Assembly (NCBI GenBank): GCA_012295275.1
Contig: CM022665.1
Location: forward strand, 27,112,946-27,176,945
Direction: 5' to 3'
DNA: 64,000 bases
Origin: Chrysomallon squamiferum
Lineage: Eukaryota; Mollusca; Gastropoda; Neomphalida; Peltospiridae
In this document: positions 1 to 12,213 of the stretch, piece by piece
Numbering within the stretch: the first letter of the stretch is position 1
How the letters are laid out: each line of letters starts with the position of its first letter
Notes under the pieces: model-generated
Seen by the model: the letters and a program-made list of their open reading frames with translations, nothing else
Told to the model about the DNA's origin: nothing
The model's database searches: none
Translations under genes and position numbers: made by a program

Positions 1-1893
1 AGTTACAGCTCAGCTTCCCCACCCAACTCTGTTGTGTTTCTTCTTTCTTTCCTTTTCAATTTTTAAAATTTATTTTATTTTTAAAATACCAGAAAAAGAA
101 TTTCTTGTAAATAGGAAGTGTAACTTTGTGCAGTTTGTAAAGAACAATAATAAAAACAAGAAAACAAAATGTTGTTGGTTTATATACATATGAATGTGAT
201 AGATCTTTGTATATGTAAGGATAAGTTTGTTTATTTCATTGTTAACAGAAATGATCATTGTTTTTCAAGGCATCATCATGGATCAACCTCTAGGGAATGA
301 TAGCATCCATTAAAATGTATAAATACACAGACTTCTGTTGTGATTTCTGAACATTTCTAAATTGTTCTTTCAAAAACAGATTCATCCTGAACATTGTTAT
401 ATTCAAAGCTTGTGATATATTTGTCACTGCAGTATCTGGTTTATAATGGTCAGTAATCACCAAAAAAAAGTGGTTATCAACCCTTGATGGGTATTTATTC
501 CAAATTGGATTCTGCAAAATTGTTGGTTATCCCAGTCTCATCTTTGCAGACATTAATGTTGTAAATTGTTTTTGCTTTTATTTTTGTTTTGTTTTAATAA
601 ATTAATGTATATTTCATTGTGATTAAACTACTTCACAAACAAAAGAAAAAGTTCAGTATTGATCCTTCGAATAGTTTTAAACATATTTATTCATTTTTAC
701 ATGGGACATAACTTTTGTACAGTGGTCAGTAGTAAAAAAAACTGATGCCAATGATTTAATCGATTAACTAGTTCCACTGGTTGTACATATTTTTGTCACA
801 ATCATTCAGTTTAAAACGTTAACAATAGCCATGATTCTGTTGTAAGAGATAGCAGTTGTATATATGTATTACAAATACTTTACAGATTTAGAAAAAAATT
901 CAGTAGTTTGTAAAAATTCCATGTATGACCATTTCCACTAATTTTAAAGTTGAAAAAACATATTTCAAGGTAATTATTTTTATATGGAACTGTTTTCAAA
1001 TCATCCTTTTTTTTCCTGTTATGATGTGGCAGAAAAGAAATAGTGCTGAAGATTGTTAAAGGTGTTGCAGGTCAAATTCACTTTAAACAGTACTTACATT
1101 AACTTGTTGTTTTAATTTTTTTTTCAAAAGTAAACAGGGAAAAGTACAACATATGACAGATAAACAAGCCTTTCTTTGTACAATTTGTTTTTTGGTGTTA
1201 TTTTTTTTTCCAACTCCATAATAATTTTAATTTTATATATATTAAAAATTACAGAATTAAAGTGGAAAATAATGCAGAAAAACCCTTCAGATACTACATT
1301 AGATTACAAAAATTAGTAGTACATAACAAAATACTACAATTTTTTAATGATTTCAGATGTTCAGTACTAATGACAGACAATTTAAATAAAAATTTCAGCA
1401 TTGATTTTTCTTTCTTTCTTTCTTTGTTGGTCAACCCATCTTGTTACTTGTATTTGTAATACTGCAAATAGTAAATACCATACTTATGTAATACTCTTTA
1501 GCTGGTTATTTTCCTGATGTGTATTTCACAAGATGAAATGTATGATACTTGTAAATGAAGCCTCTTATTAACAATGTTGTAATCAATTCCACCTCTTAGC
1601 AATATATCAAACGGCAAGATACAGATGAAAAATCATTCATGAAGGAAGAAAACACATATACATCCTAAATATCTGCTACAAAGAGATATTTCAGGATATG
1701 CTGTTTGTAAAAGTTTGTATTCAAGCTTAAGTCCTATAAACATAAAGAATCTTAGCTGGATGAATTATAGTTACAGTGGATGAAGACATGCATTAAGTCT
1801 GAATATTTATTGAAATAACAGGAATGTTTTTCAGTTATTTGAATTATATTGTGAAAGACTGGGTAATGTCAAGTTATCAGCGTGTGTCGGGTA
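1..1893. other. TDP1 3' flank, no clear gene
   Basis: AT-rich sequence downstream of TDP1. It includes the short TDP1 3' UTR (about 1790-1893). The rest contains poly-T runs and short reading frames of poor composition. One frame on the minus strand (290-517, 75 residues) has a more protein-like composition and follows an acceptor-like TTTTGCAG, but I do not recognise it. Confidence 0.5.
1806..1811 (-). other. Polyadenylation signal AATAAA of TDP1
   Basis: AATAAA on the minus strand (TTTATT on plus) lies about 83 nt past the TDP1 stop codon. It is the first canonical signal after the stop and would give a 3' UTR of roughly 100 nt. Inferred from position only. Confidence 0.5.
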
Positions 1894-4800
1894 TTAAAGA
1901 TCATCAACTGAAGGACACCACATCTCTCCTTTAACATCTGGAAGCTCGATACATGGAAGGTCCACCATCCAAGGACGATCTGCAACAAAAGTAAATAAAT
2001 AACATAAAAAAAAATAAAAAATGTATTGAATGCCATCCTTCTTATAAATAACATCTTATAAATAACACTAACTGCTTTTAGAGTTTATAAAAAGTAATTT
2101 CATACTTCCACAATGTCAGATACAGTGATCTGTTTCTTAACTAAATTCATGCTAATTAAAAAAGTATATTACTGAAAAATGTTGATCGGACTAAAGTACA
2201 GGTCACATAATACTAAGAAATCGTCTGGTTAAAAATGATCACCATTTTTTTATATTTTATTTTTTTGTTGGTAACACTACTGTTGAGACCTGTACAACAT
2301 ATGTATTGACAACTTCAAAATATCTACTTGTAACTATTCTAAAATAATATTTATAAATTGCAAATAAATGAAACAGACCTCCTGAGTCATATCTGGTGAG
2401 AGGCAAATCGTAGGGTAGTGGAAACAAATGTTCAGATGATGAAATGGCTTCTTCTGCATTTGTTGTCAGCTTAATTTTGCCCTGAAAAATTACAAAATCC
2501 CAATAAATCACATTCGGATTCATGTAAACTGCTGAGTTTGTTGGCTTCTTTTTTCTTTTTCTTTTTTTTTAAAAATATTAATAATAATTAAAAAAATTAT
2601 TTTAAAATAATATAATAACCTATAAATGTATGATTCATTTTAAGTTCATACTTAAATTATTTAGGTTGGTGTTCAAACAATGTATTAACTGTTACAAAGT
2701 TGATGACATTTACTTTTGATCTTCTGCTTTTAAAATTGCCAAAAAACAACAGGGCTACAATGTTACTTACAAAATATTTTGGAAGAAAGAGCACTCCAAT
2801 TTCATATGACCTAATCATCAACTGTGTACAGTTCTTTTCAAAGGCTCCCCATGCAGCTTTTGACAAATTGGCACTGTAAAGAAAAATATCATTTATTATA
2901 AACTGGAAACCACACTTTATGTGGTATCCTCCTAACTACAGCACAAAGTTAAAATTGATCTTTATTAAGTGAACAAAAGAAAAACAAAGATGAATTTATA
3001 AAGAAATTTCATAAATAAAATAATAAAAGATTTACTTCAATGCCTAGTAATAATAGATGATCTTCAGTTATAAACATAATTTAGAGCCTATTAACAGCTG
3101 ATTATTATCTAATAAAACCAAACTCAAGTTTCATTTACCTGGTGACTATAAACCAAGCTGCTTCTGTGAAATCGGGAGATGGTCGAATGTAAGTTTTTAT
3201 GTGTGGACTGGCACAGCTTCGACCTCGGCCTTCCGACTTCCACTGACTGAAATGTAAACAAACCAGTTATTTGTTTTGACAGCACTTGTACATATTTTTT
3301 AACCCCTTTAACAATATTATTTACTTTTACTTTGTAAAATTAAAAGGAAATACTAATCCAACTAAATATGTATTTTACTTGAGCTGCTTTTTATTTATTT
3401 TTTCTTCATTTTGTTTTGTTAAATGACAACAGTTTTATATTATAGTAATTAAAACTTAAGTTGTATTTTTCGTTGTTGCTGTTGTTTTTAAATGTGTACA
3501 ATTATATTAAAAGGTGAACTAAACTTTAAAAAAAACAATTAAGGTACCGAAAGAACTTATGGAGGTACAACTGTTTCTTTGCCGTCTTGAACTGATATGG
3601 AAGAGATCCTCCTGCCCCATATCCCTCCAGACTCAACCTTACATTATTTACAGATGGAAACACCTAGTAAAACAGAAAAAGAACAATATATCTATGGGTT
3701 TTTTTCCACTTCTCCAGTCCAGCCATTTTCACAATAAAACAGAAACTGATGATCCATGTTAATAGGTACAAAACATCAGTTAGTTTTACTTCTTCTTCTT
3801 TCTTTTTTCTTTCATACTTTCTTTTTTTCCTTCTTTTGACAAGCATGCCTGTATATATATATATATATATAAGTTATTTCAATAACCTGATATTTCCACT
3901 CATGTTTCCAATAATTAAAAGTATAAAACAAACATTCCCACCGATATTTAACAGAAAATTCTATGAGACAAAAACACTGAAAAAAAAGAAGAGAGAAACT
4001 ATTACCAGTAATAAATTATTTTCTGTAGAAGGTCCTGCAGTCCCTCTTGCAGTGGACAGAGACTGCAACCATTCTTTACATAACCAGTTGTCTTTTGTTG
4101 GGCCAAGTGATCCAATACTGGAAAATTGACCAATCACAGGCCAGTTCTTAACATCAGCTGCATTGGGACCATTTTCTCTTAACACCTTAAATACAAAAAT
4201 CATCAAAATGATATTAAAATCAGTATTTTGTTGTTTTTGTTTAATTTATTTTTTTTTTTAATAATAATAATAAATGAAATAATAATTATTATTATATATG
4301 TATATATTGATAAGTATTTCATTAAAATTATTTCTTGGTAATACGTCTGAGATTACCTTGAATAGAGAAGTTAAAAAAGTCTTACTTTTCGAAGTTTCAG
4401 ATGTCCAAAATTGTTTTTCTTCTCATATATATGCCTTCCAGGTACAGATCCTATGATAAAAACCCTGAAAATATTTTAAGTCCATGAAAGTTAAATTTAA
4501 CAATGTATTAAATTTATGGAAACAGAGAAAGGAAAAAATAAATACAATAATAATAATAATAAAAAGAAAGAAAAGGAGAAAGAAACAAAAATATATTTAG
4601 ACAAAATCTGATGCCAGATAACTGAGATCTCTATCAAAATGGGATACTATACATACGGTTTACCAGTCCAAATTTAACACTAAAAATTCTTTATATGGAA
4701 TCTAAATAATGAAAAAAACAACAAAAAAAATGAAAAATAATTCTGGAATAAAATCTAGAGCTAATCATTTTACTGTTAATATGTTCTAATATCAAGATTC

Positions 4801-7800
4801 AAACAGATAAAAATTAAATAATAATTCTATAGAGCTGAATATTTTGTTTTTAAATATTTACTTGGCACTGGACATGTCATGATTCTGAACATGTTTCTCC
4901 CAGACTCTCATCTTTGAGGATTTGTAGGTTGCCAGATATTCCAGAAGATCTTTTTTAAAGTTGGTGGCAGAATCTCCAGCAAGCTCAGAGCTGTTATTGG
5001 CAACATCCATGTCCATCTTTGGAAACAGGGGACTGATCCATGCCCTATAAAAAAAACAAATCTTACTGATTTCTTTCACAACACCTCAGTACTTTGTGAC
5101 TGTTATCCTATAAAACTGCTTTTGCTCCCAGATCAAATAAAAAATTCCAAAACAAATTTAATGAGAATAATTTTTACTTTAAGAGACTTTGTAGGTCTTG
5201 GACAATTGAATTTAGTACATGATGATTTTTGGATAATTGGTTAAAAACAGTCACTGTAATTTCTTGTTCAAAGAATTACTAATTGGGGCATTAAATAATA
5301 ATAATAATAATAATTTAAAAAAATTAATAATACATTCTCTATATTTACATTCCAGTAAAGTTTTACATTATCTCCCTATTGTGTATTTGAGTAAAATAAT
5401 CATTTGTGGATGAAACAAATAATTTTAAAAACAAAAGATAAATTTTACCCTTGTGTTTTTTGGTACCAGTCATCTTCATACAAATTGGCAGTGTGGATCA
5501 CAACTCTCATTCCATTATCATACATCAAAAACATCATCTTCCTTCAAATGTAAAATAAATTATACAAATGTAAAATCAATTTTGATCAGAATTTATTTGA
5601 GTTAATTAAGTGATTTACAGATGTTTATTAATCAAATATACAGACTCCTAAATAAATGCATATATCTTTCTCTTTCTCACACCTCCATGTGCATTCAAAA
5701 AAACACACACACACACACACACAGCCAATGTTAAAAATACTTACGAATGATGAGTTCCATACATTTCCAATTTTGCCTACAATAAAAACAAAATTAAAAA
5801 TATATAATTAATATTTAAAAATAAAAATCCATATGGAAAAAACATAATTAAATAATACTACAACTAATTAAATCTGTGTAGTACAGGTTCAGTTATTTAA
5901 ATATTTCACTGTCTCTACTATTCAACATGTTTCTGAGATCTACTTGTTGGTGTTTTTCAATCAGAAAATACACCCATGACCAATATGCTTTTTGGTATAT
6001 GCACAAAGATTCCCCCTCCCTCCCTGAACTGTATTCATAAGAATCAACACTATCAAGTGACTGATACTGTCATAAAGAACAGACTTTATTTGTACATGTT
6101 GTTATTTAAGAATTATTTACAGAAAGAAATCATATGCAGTGTTACCTGACAACATGTAATGTTGGGATATGAAGAAGCTTCTGCTAACAATGATGCCAGA
6201 TCTGATCGTTGTTGTCCATGTACAATAGTAAGAGGTAATTTTCTTAAGAGAGAGTAAAAAAAAATTTGAAAAATAAAAAGAAGAAATAGCAACTTATAAT
6301 GTTAGAAATTATGATCTTAGTAACCTAAATAAGATTAAAAAAAACAGCTCCACTACCAACATATGTTTAACAGAATGTTTTATTGTGTGCATTATATAAG
6401 CATTCATGAACACGCAGAAGTAATAGGGGTTAGACAGTTATTTTCCAGATCTTTATTATTAAATTTGCAAAAATCATTCATTTCTATTTCAGGTTATTTG
6501 TTCTTTGTATTAAAATAAAAAAAAATTAAAAAAAATCTCATTAGGAACAATAAAACAACCCAAAAAACAAAACATTTGTGAAGTAAATTATCTCTTAAAT
6601 ACTAGCATTAACTCAAGTTATCTACAAAAAAAGATTGTGTTAGCTCTGAGCCCTTCATATTACGCCATAAAAAACATTTAAAGATAGTATTATAAAGAGA
6701 CATTCATATGCCACTAACCTAAATTCCTTTGGATACTGTTTCACAAGCCAGTCAATGTCAATCATATAGTTGAACTGCAAAATAAGGAAATACTAGGAGA
6801 TTGAAATTACTCTGTACTTTATACATATCTGACGAACACCTTGGTCATCTATCCAAACGCTTCTTATATAATGCTGTAATGAGGTGCTTCTTTTTCATTT
6901 ATGGCTAAAATAAAGTCACCTCTATAATTGCTATTCATTTGATATTTTGAAAAAGAATTTTTACCTTAAAAAGAAAATCAAAATAAATTTCTTTAGAATA
7001 CATACCTGACATGATTCCACAAGATTTCCCATGCTAGGTGATAATATATCTAAAAATGCCAAAAATTATATGTCTAATTTGTATCACAAAGAAAGACTTT
7101 TTTTTTTTTAATCTGAAATGCTTTTATAAATATTTTAAAAATATGTGTTACACAGTTCTTCTACCACTTTAAATTATCAGCTATAATTATTGCTTGTAAA
7201 TGTGCTACTTTTTCATTAGTAGCAATGTATTTACTTAAGAAACTTTTTTTATCTTTTTTTTTTTATAATTACTTTGTAGTAATAATGGTAACAAGCAATA
7301 AACATAAAAAAACTGAAACTTATACCTTTTATGTGAATAACTGCAAACTGATTGTGCTTATCATCAATTCCTGTAACTTTTGTCAGGAAGAAGCTGAAAG
7401 GCTGATTCTCATTATAAATTTCAAACCCATTTTTCTTGGCGTTTCTGATTTCAGTTCTTGCCTTTTTAAAAGGGCTTTCTCCAGATTCCATTTTCAATGG
7501 ACCTATAAAATATAATAAATTTATTTCAGTTTTACAAATAATAGTTATTAATACTTTAAGTATCCTATAAATAAACAAACTGTATGAAAAACATATTTCT
7601 CAAAGCATATTTTATCAGTTTATCAGGAATTGAATAAAAGGGAATTTTGATCCAATACACTTAACAGACTTCAGGTCAAAAAGTTATAGTAAAAATGTCC
7701 AAATTCTAATTATGCAGCATAACAGTAAAAGTTTTAAAAATTAATTTTGTTAATCATTCACAATCGTAAATACACATGTGGTAACTTAGAATATTAATAA

Positions 7801-9210
7801 TTTTTAAGAAATAGAGAACATAACTAGTTCATTTACAATAATATTAATATCATGATTTGGACAGAATGGAAAACTTTGCCTTCCTCCATTTAAAAACACC
7901 CAATTCATTTAAATCAAGCTTAATATTTTAAAAAATTTTAAACTAAATTAAAACAAATTAAAATTTAAAAAAAATAAATTAATAATTTAAAATTATTTTA
8001 AGTATATAATTTGGTTAAAAAAAATAATAATAGTGACAAGGAAAAAAATGTGAACATAACAATAATATTTTGCTAGTACCTGAATGCCTGAATTCCTTCA
8101 AGTGAGATTCAGATTTTCTGTAGCAGTCAGATCCATATTTACAGAGAGGTCTACAGTCATCACTGATAGATTCATTATCCTCGGAACTACCTGTTAAAAT
8201 AATGGTTTTCTCTCTGGTCAAAGTAGAGTCTGGTTTTCTTTTTTCCCCTGTGTTGTAATCTCTTGCTAAAGCTGATGTTACAAGGCTACTGGTTTTATCC
8301 ACATTACATTTTGTTTTATTTTTCAATGCTGCAAATGATTTCATTGGCAAATCCACAGAAGTCCTAGATGTTACAGAATGGTGACTACACTCATTGTCAT
8401 CTGATTCACTGTTTGATATTTCATGTCTTTCACTGTGTTTTCTTTTAAGGGATTGTGAATCAGGACTAGTTTTATTTTCAGAAGATTTATTTTTTACATT
8501 TTGGCACTTACTGTCATTTTTTGGTATCTTATATTTAGATGGAGATGATGTCAGTTTGTTTTCCCTTTTTTGAGACTTACTATCATCTTTTGTACATTTA
8601 GTAGGTGATCTAAGTTCATTATCCAAATTTGGACATTTATTATTCTTGCGTTGTATAGGAGATGAAATTATTTTATTTGCATGATGTGAGACTGTACTGC
8701 TAGTTTTAATTTTCTTCAACTTTATTTCACCATCATCATTATGATCACTTTCTGACTCACTATCTGAAATTTCATGTGTTTTACTCCTTTTTTTAGTTAA
8801 AATCTTTGATTTATCTGGTGACATACTGCATTTGAGTTCTGATTCCATAACTGAGGATTTAATTATCTCTGAATTCATTTTCTTTATTTTTTCAAAAATA
8901 TTTATAGTCTTTTTCTCTTCTGTGTCAAGTTTTGTTTTCAAGTTTTCCATTTTAAACATGTAAAATAAAAAAAACTTTAATGTTTAATCAATGGGATAAT
9001 TTCAACAAAATTATAAAGTTCAACAGAACAACTTTCTAATTAAAAGTTGATCACCTGAAGAATCTGTTTCTGTGTCACTTCTAGTTTCTAGAGACATAAG
9101 GTAGGCATCCTCAGCATCAAACTGAAATTGGTAACAACAACAAAAACAGATTAACAGCTGTTTTCAATATTACTAATAACAATAAAGAATTTTATCTAGA
9201 AAGGTACATT

Positions 9211-9250
<40 letters not shown>

Positions 9251-10052
9251 CCAACAATAATAATGATAATAATAAAATAATAAAAAAAGAGGCTTTATCA
9301 TTAATGATAATGTACAGTAAAACTAGTTTCTTCTTTTATTTGTTTCTGTATTTCCTAGTAAGCCTTATAATTATAATTCAAGATAAAACAATATATTTTG
9401 GATATTATAATTATTATATTACCAGTTTCCTAAAGTATCATAAAACAAATGTAGCTAAAATTGTGCAAAGATTACCACATTAGAACATATAATCCTATTT
9501 TGTTGTTATACTTGGTTTGATATTCCAGATAAAGCTTTAGCTGTTTAATTAAATGATACAGAAATATAATGATAATCTACAGATATTTAAAAATAAACGG
9601 TAACAAAGACTGAAAGAGCAAGTGGATTATATTTAGTAATTTACCAGTTTCAACATTTCTGATCCAATATAAATTGAATATTTATATTACTAATAATAAT
9701 ACTGATTGCTCAGCATGATTCAATTTACACGATGCAGAATATCGACTACAAAATGTACCTGACTAGTCTGTAAGTCTAATGTGTTTGTGTTTGTGTGTGT
9801 GTGTGTGTTAATGCCTGTGTGTTAATTTATTGGAATTACTATCGTCAACATCTTCATCCGTGTCACATTACAGAATCGGTGTCATGTTTAATAACACTGA
9901 CTATTTTGTTATTTTATGTTTTATTAAACGTTAAGATGAACATGTGTAATACAATTATAACAACTAAACAAAAATCATAAAAGACTAAACATATGTTATA
10001 CTTTTGTTTGTAAAATTCTTGCATATTCTTCGTCATTCATTTTAGCCGCCAT
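1894..10052 (-). CDS. TDP1: Tyrosyl-DNA phosphodiesterase 1 with N-terminal PBZ zinc finger
   Basis: Nuclear repair enzyme of the phospholipase D family that hydrolyses the bond between a stalled topoisomerase I tyrosine and the DNA 3' end. Exons, 5' to 3': 10052-10002, 9121-9055, 8919-8080, 7502-7326, 7049-7006, 6774-6719, 6242-6146, 5776-5745, 5541-5449, 5044-4862, 4464-4386, 4185-4006, 3663-3548, 3246-3139, 2873-2771, 2481-2379, 1979-1894. They join in phase to 804 residues (human about 608). Both HKD half-sites are visible: GTHHSKMMFL (H454, K456) and [14 protein letters not shown] (H687, K689), followed by [12 protein letters not shown]. Their spacing of 233 residues matches the family. 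Residues 40-319 come from one 840-bp exon, rich in Ser, Lys and Asp, ending in a C-x5-C-x6-H-x5-H PBZ finger (C299, C305, H312, H318). The start ATG follows an in-frame Ala-Ala-Lys-Met reading. An alternative start inside intron 2 (8957-8959) is possible but less likely. Confidence 0.95.
9211..9252. repeat. AAC trinucleotide microsatellite
   Basis: About 14 uninterrupted AAC units, followed by AAT-type repeats, in TDP1 intron 1. Confidence 0.9.
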
Positions 10053-10821
10053 TTTAACAAAGTGGGTATTTTAGTTTCGTAAATTAGAGAAAAAAATATT
10101 GGATTTAAAAAAAGTAAGAAAAGAATTTCATTCTTTTTTTTTTTTTTTCTTTTTTCTTTTTTTTTCTTTGTTTATTTAATTAAATTTACTAATCACCGTA
10201 CTAGTAATGTTATACGATACCCAACGATTCTATCATCGACTGTTTTCGTTCGTCTTCGGTTTCATGTGTTGTAAATTCTTTGTCAACAATTCTGTAACGT
10301 CATTTAGAACACGTTTGGTGAATTGTCAGCAAAAGCTGGGCATAAAAAAAAAAAAAAAAAAAATAAAAATAATAATAATAATAATAAAATATATATTTAA
10401 AAAATGATAATAAAAAAAATAAAAAAGGTAAATTCTACTTTTTAAAAATAATTTACAACTAGAGTGTTTAAAATTAAATAGTACGTACAGCAATAGGAGG
10501 GAAAAAAGTCACTTAGCTAATTCCACGCAGATGTTTTTTTTGCTACATTTCTATATGTTGTGTAATATTAGCAACGTATAAATCATGTTAATGTCCTCAA
10601 CAGACTAAACCCTAATCTGCTTATTGCAAATGACTGTATCAAGATTTAGATGTAGACTGAAAGATATGTTGTCTTTACTAAATAAAATCTTACTTAGCAA
10701 AAAGTCTCATGTATCCAGCTGAGATGCTAGATATATTTCAACTTGTACATTCATCCGCTTGAATAAAACAAGGATGAGATGCACCGTTCTTACAGTTGTT
10801 AGTTCACAGGTAGCGTAGGTT
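10053..10821. promoter_or_regulatory. TDP1 upstream region, candidate promoter
   Basis: Sequence upstream of the TDP1 start codon. The stretch 10200-10330 has several CG dinucleotides, which are otherwise rare in this window, and may mark a CpG-type promoter. No TATA box stands out from the AT-rich background. The rest is poly-A/T and AAT repeats. Promoter role is inferred from position. Confidence 0.3.
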
Positions 10822-11013
10822 TTATTTCCATAGTTTTATTTCATAATTAAAAGTCATGTCGGTATCAACAGATAAATGCATAAAATCATGAGTTGGGTCC
10901 ACATTTACAATAACAGATTGGTTTTTCTTTTTTTCCATTGGGATTTGTCTATGAGGTTTTGTCCACTGGAGTTTTGGTCGTTGGGGCTTTCTTCTCGAAC
11001 AGCTAAACGCCAT
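10822..11013 (-). CDS. Putative 63-residue basic protein, unrecognised
   Basis: Minus-strand frame starting MAFSCSRRKPQRPKLQW and ending in EIKLWK. Its first third is strongly basic with several prolines; the last third is acidic (NVDPTHDFMHLSVDTDM). I do not recognise a family. In favour of a real gene: higher GC than the flanks, a protein-like composition without runs, a G at +4 after ATG, an acceptor-like TTTCAG 16 nt upstream of the start, and an AATAAA that overlaps the stop codon. Against: it is short, and the same DNA is open in another frame which would join a possible exon at about 11220-11283. It may instead be an exon of a longer transcript, or non-coding. Confidence 0.35.
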   Translation of the reverse strand: MAFSCSRRKPQRPKLQWTKPHRQIPMEKKKNQSVIVNVDPTHDFMHLSVDTDMTFNYEIKLWK

Positions 11014-11673
11014 GAACTAAAATCTAGTCTGAAATTGTTAGTATTTATATGAATGTGTGTTTGTATTTAGTTCAATAGGTGAGAATATTGTAATAAAATA
11101 AATGACTAGATTTCTTATGGGAACTGGTAGACTCTTAACTGGCAGAATAACATGCGTGTTTGTGCTATGGAGAGCAGCTGGCTATGTCTGTGTAAACTGA
11201 ATACACCTGTCTCTTTGTATCATCGGGTCCCAAGTCCAGATCAGTGTCGTGAGATTCGCCATTAGGATGTTTACTATATGCAGTTGTATTAATGGTGGTA
11301 CTACTACTACTAAGTTATCAAATGATGATATGATGATGAATTAAAAAATATTGTTTATGATGGTGATGATGATGATGATATTGATGAAAATAGGTCTCAG
11401 GTAAGGTGAATGCTTGATCACTTGCCATGTCTTTACAATAAAATTAATATCATTTGAAAAGCACATTAAACAAAACAGTGGATCTGCCTCTTATATCATC
11501 AGTAACATGGCATATATTAAATTCTTATTTAAGCCTCAGAATCCTTTTCACCAGAATGAATAAATAAAATTACGTTTGGATGTTTATCAAACTGATCCTG
11601 TGCACGATTTTCTTAAATATCCCCAAAAAAAAAAAAAAAAAATAAATAAACAAGAAATAAGAAAGAAAAAACG

Positions 11674-11676
<3 letters not shown>

Positions 11677-11754
<78 letters not shown>
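11677..11754. repeat. (CT)39 dinucleotide microsatellite
   Basis: 78 bp of perfect TC/CT repeat, the longest pure dinucleotide array in the window. The reading frames over it (Ser-Leu or Arg-Glu runs) are artefacts of the repeat. Confidence 0.97.
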
Positions 11755-11757
<3 letters not shown>

Positions 11758-11838
11758 GTGCGGGTCTTTTTTTCCCTTCTTCTTAAATTAATCGAAATGA
11801 TTTTAAAGACCAAAATCTGTCATAGTTTTTGCTCAGAT

Positions 11839-11869
<31 letters not shown>

Positions 11870-12149
11870 TTATTATTATTTGCTTGTTTTTGTTACTGAC
11901 AGAACTAAAACGTTGGTAAAATTTGAAATGAAATAAAATTATTTTATAATTTTGTATTTATTATTTTATTTTAGCTATATACTGTAAACATTAAACTGAA
12001 ATAAAGACAATGTTTTTATTTTCTGTAACAATTATTAAACGCAATAAAAATTATTAAAAAAATAAATACATTTAATTGTTGTTTGTTTTTGCCATTTATT
12101 GTAAACGAAAATAATTAAATGATATAAAAACGATTTTCAGAACCATACA

Positions 12150-12213
12150 GAAGACCTGTTTGTTTTCATCACGAATGCTATTAACATTATGAATTTTAGA
12201 ACTAGTTCAGATG
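12150..12213 (+). other. Possible 5' UTR exon of B9D2
   Basis: The sequence ends in a strong donor, ATG/GTAAGT, at 12213-12214. The B9D2 coding exon begins directly after its acceptor at 13751, so an upstream exon is required. Splicing from here would place an additional in-frame ATG immediately before the B9D2 start. The 5' limit shown is arbitrary. Confidence 0.4.

Noticed and set aside
8920-8959. Start codon reading [12 protein letters not shown] for TDP1
   Set aside because: Exons 10052-10002 and 9121-9055 join in phase to the acceptor at 8919 and give a continuous N terminus, so this piece is intron, although an alternative start cannot be excluded.
11576-11813. Reading frames of 66-71 residues on both strands over the CT array
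   Set aside because: They consist mainly of Ser-Leu or Arg-Glu runs translated from (CT)39 and have no other support.
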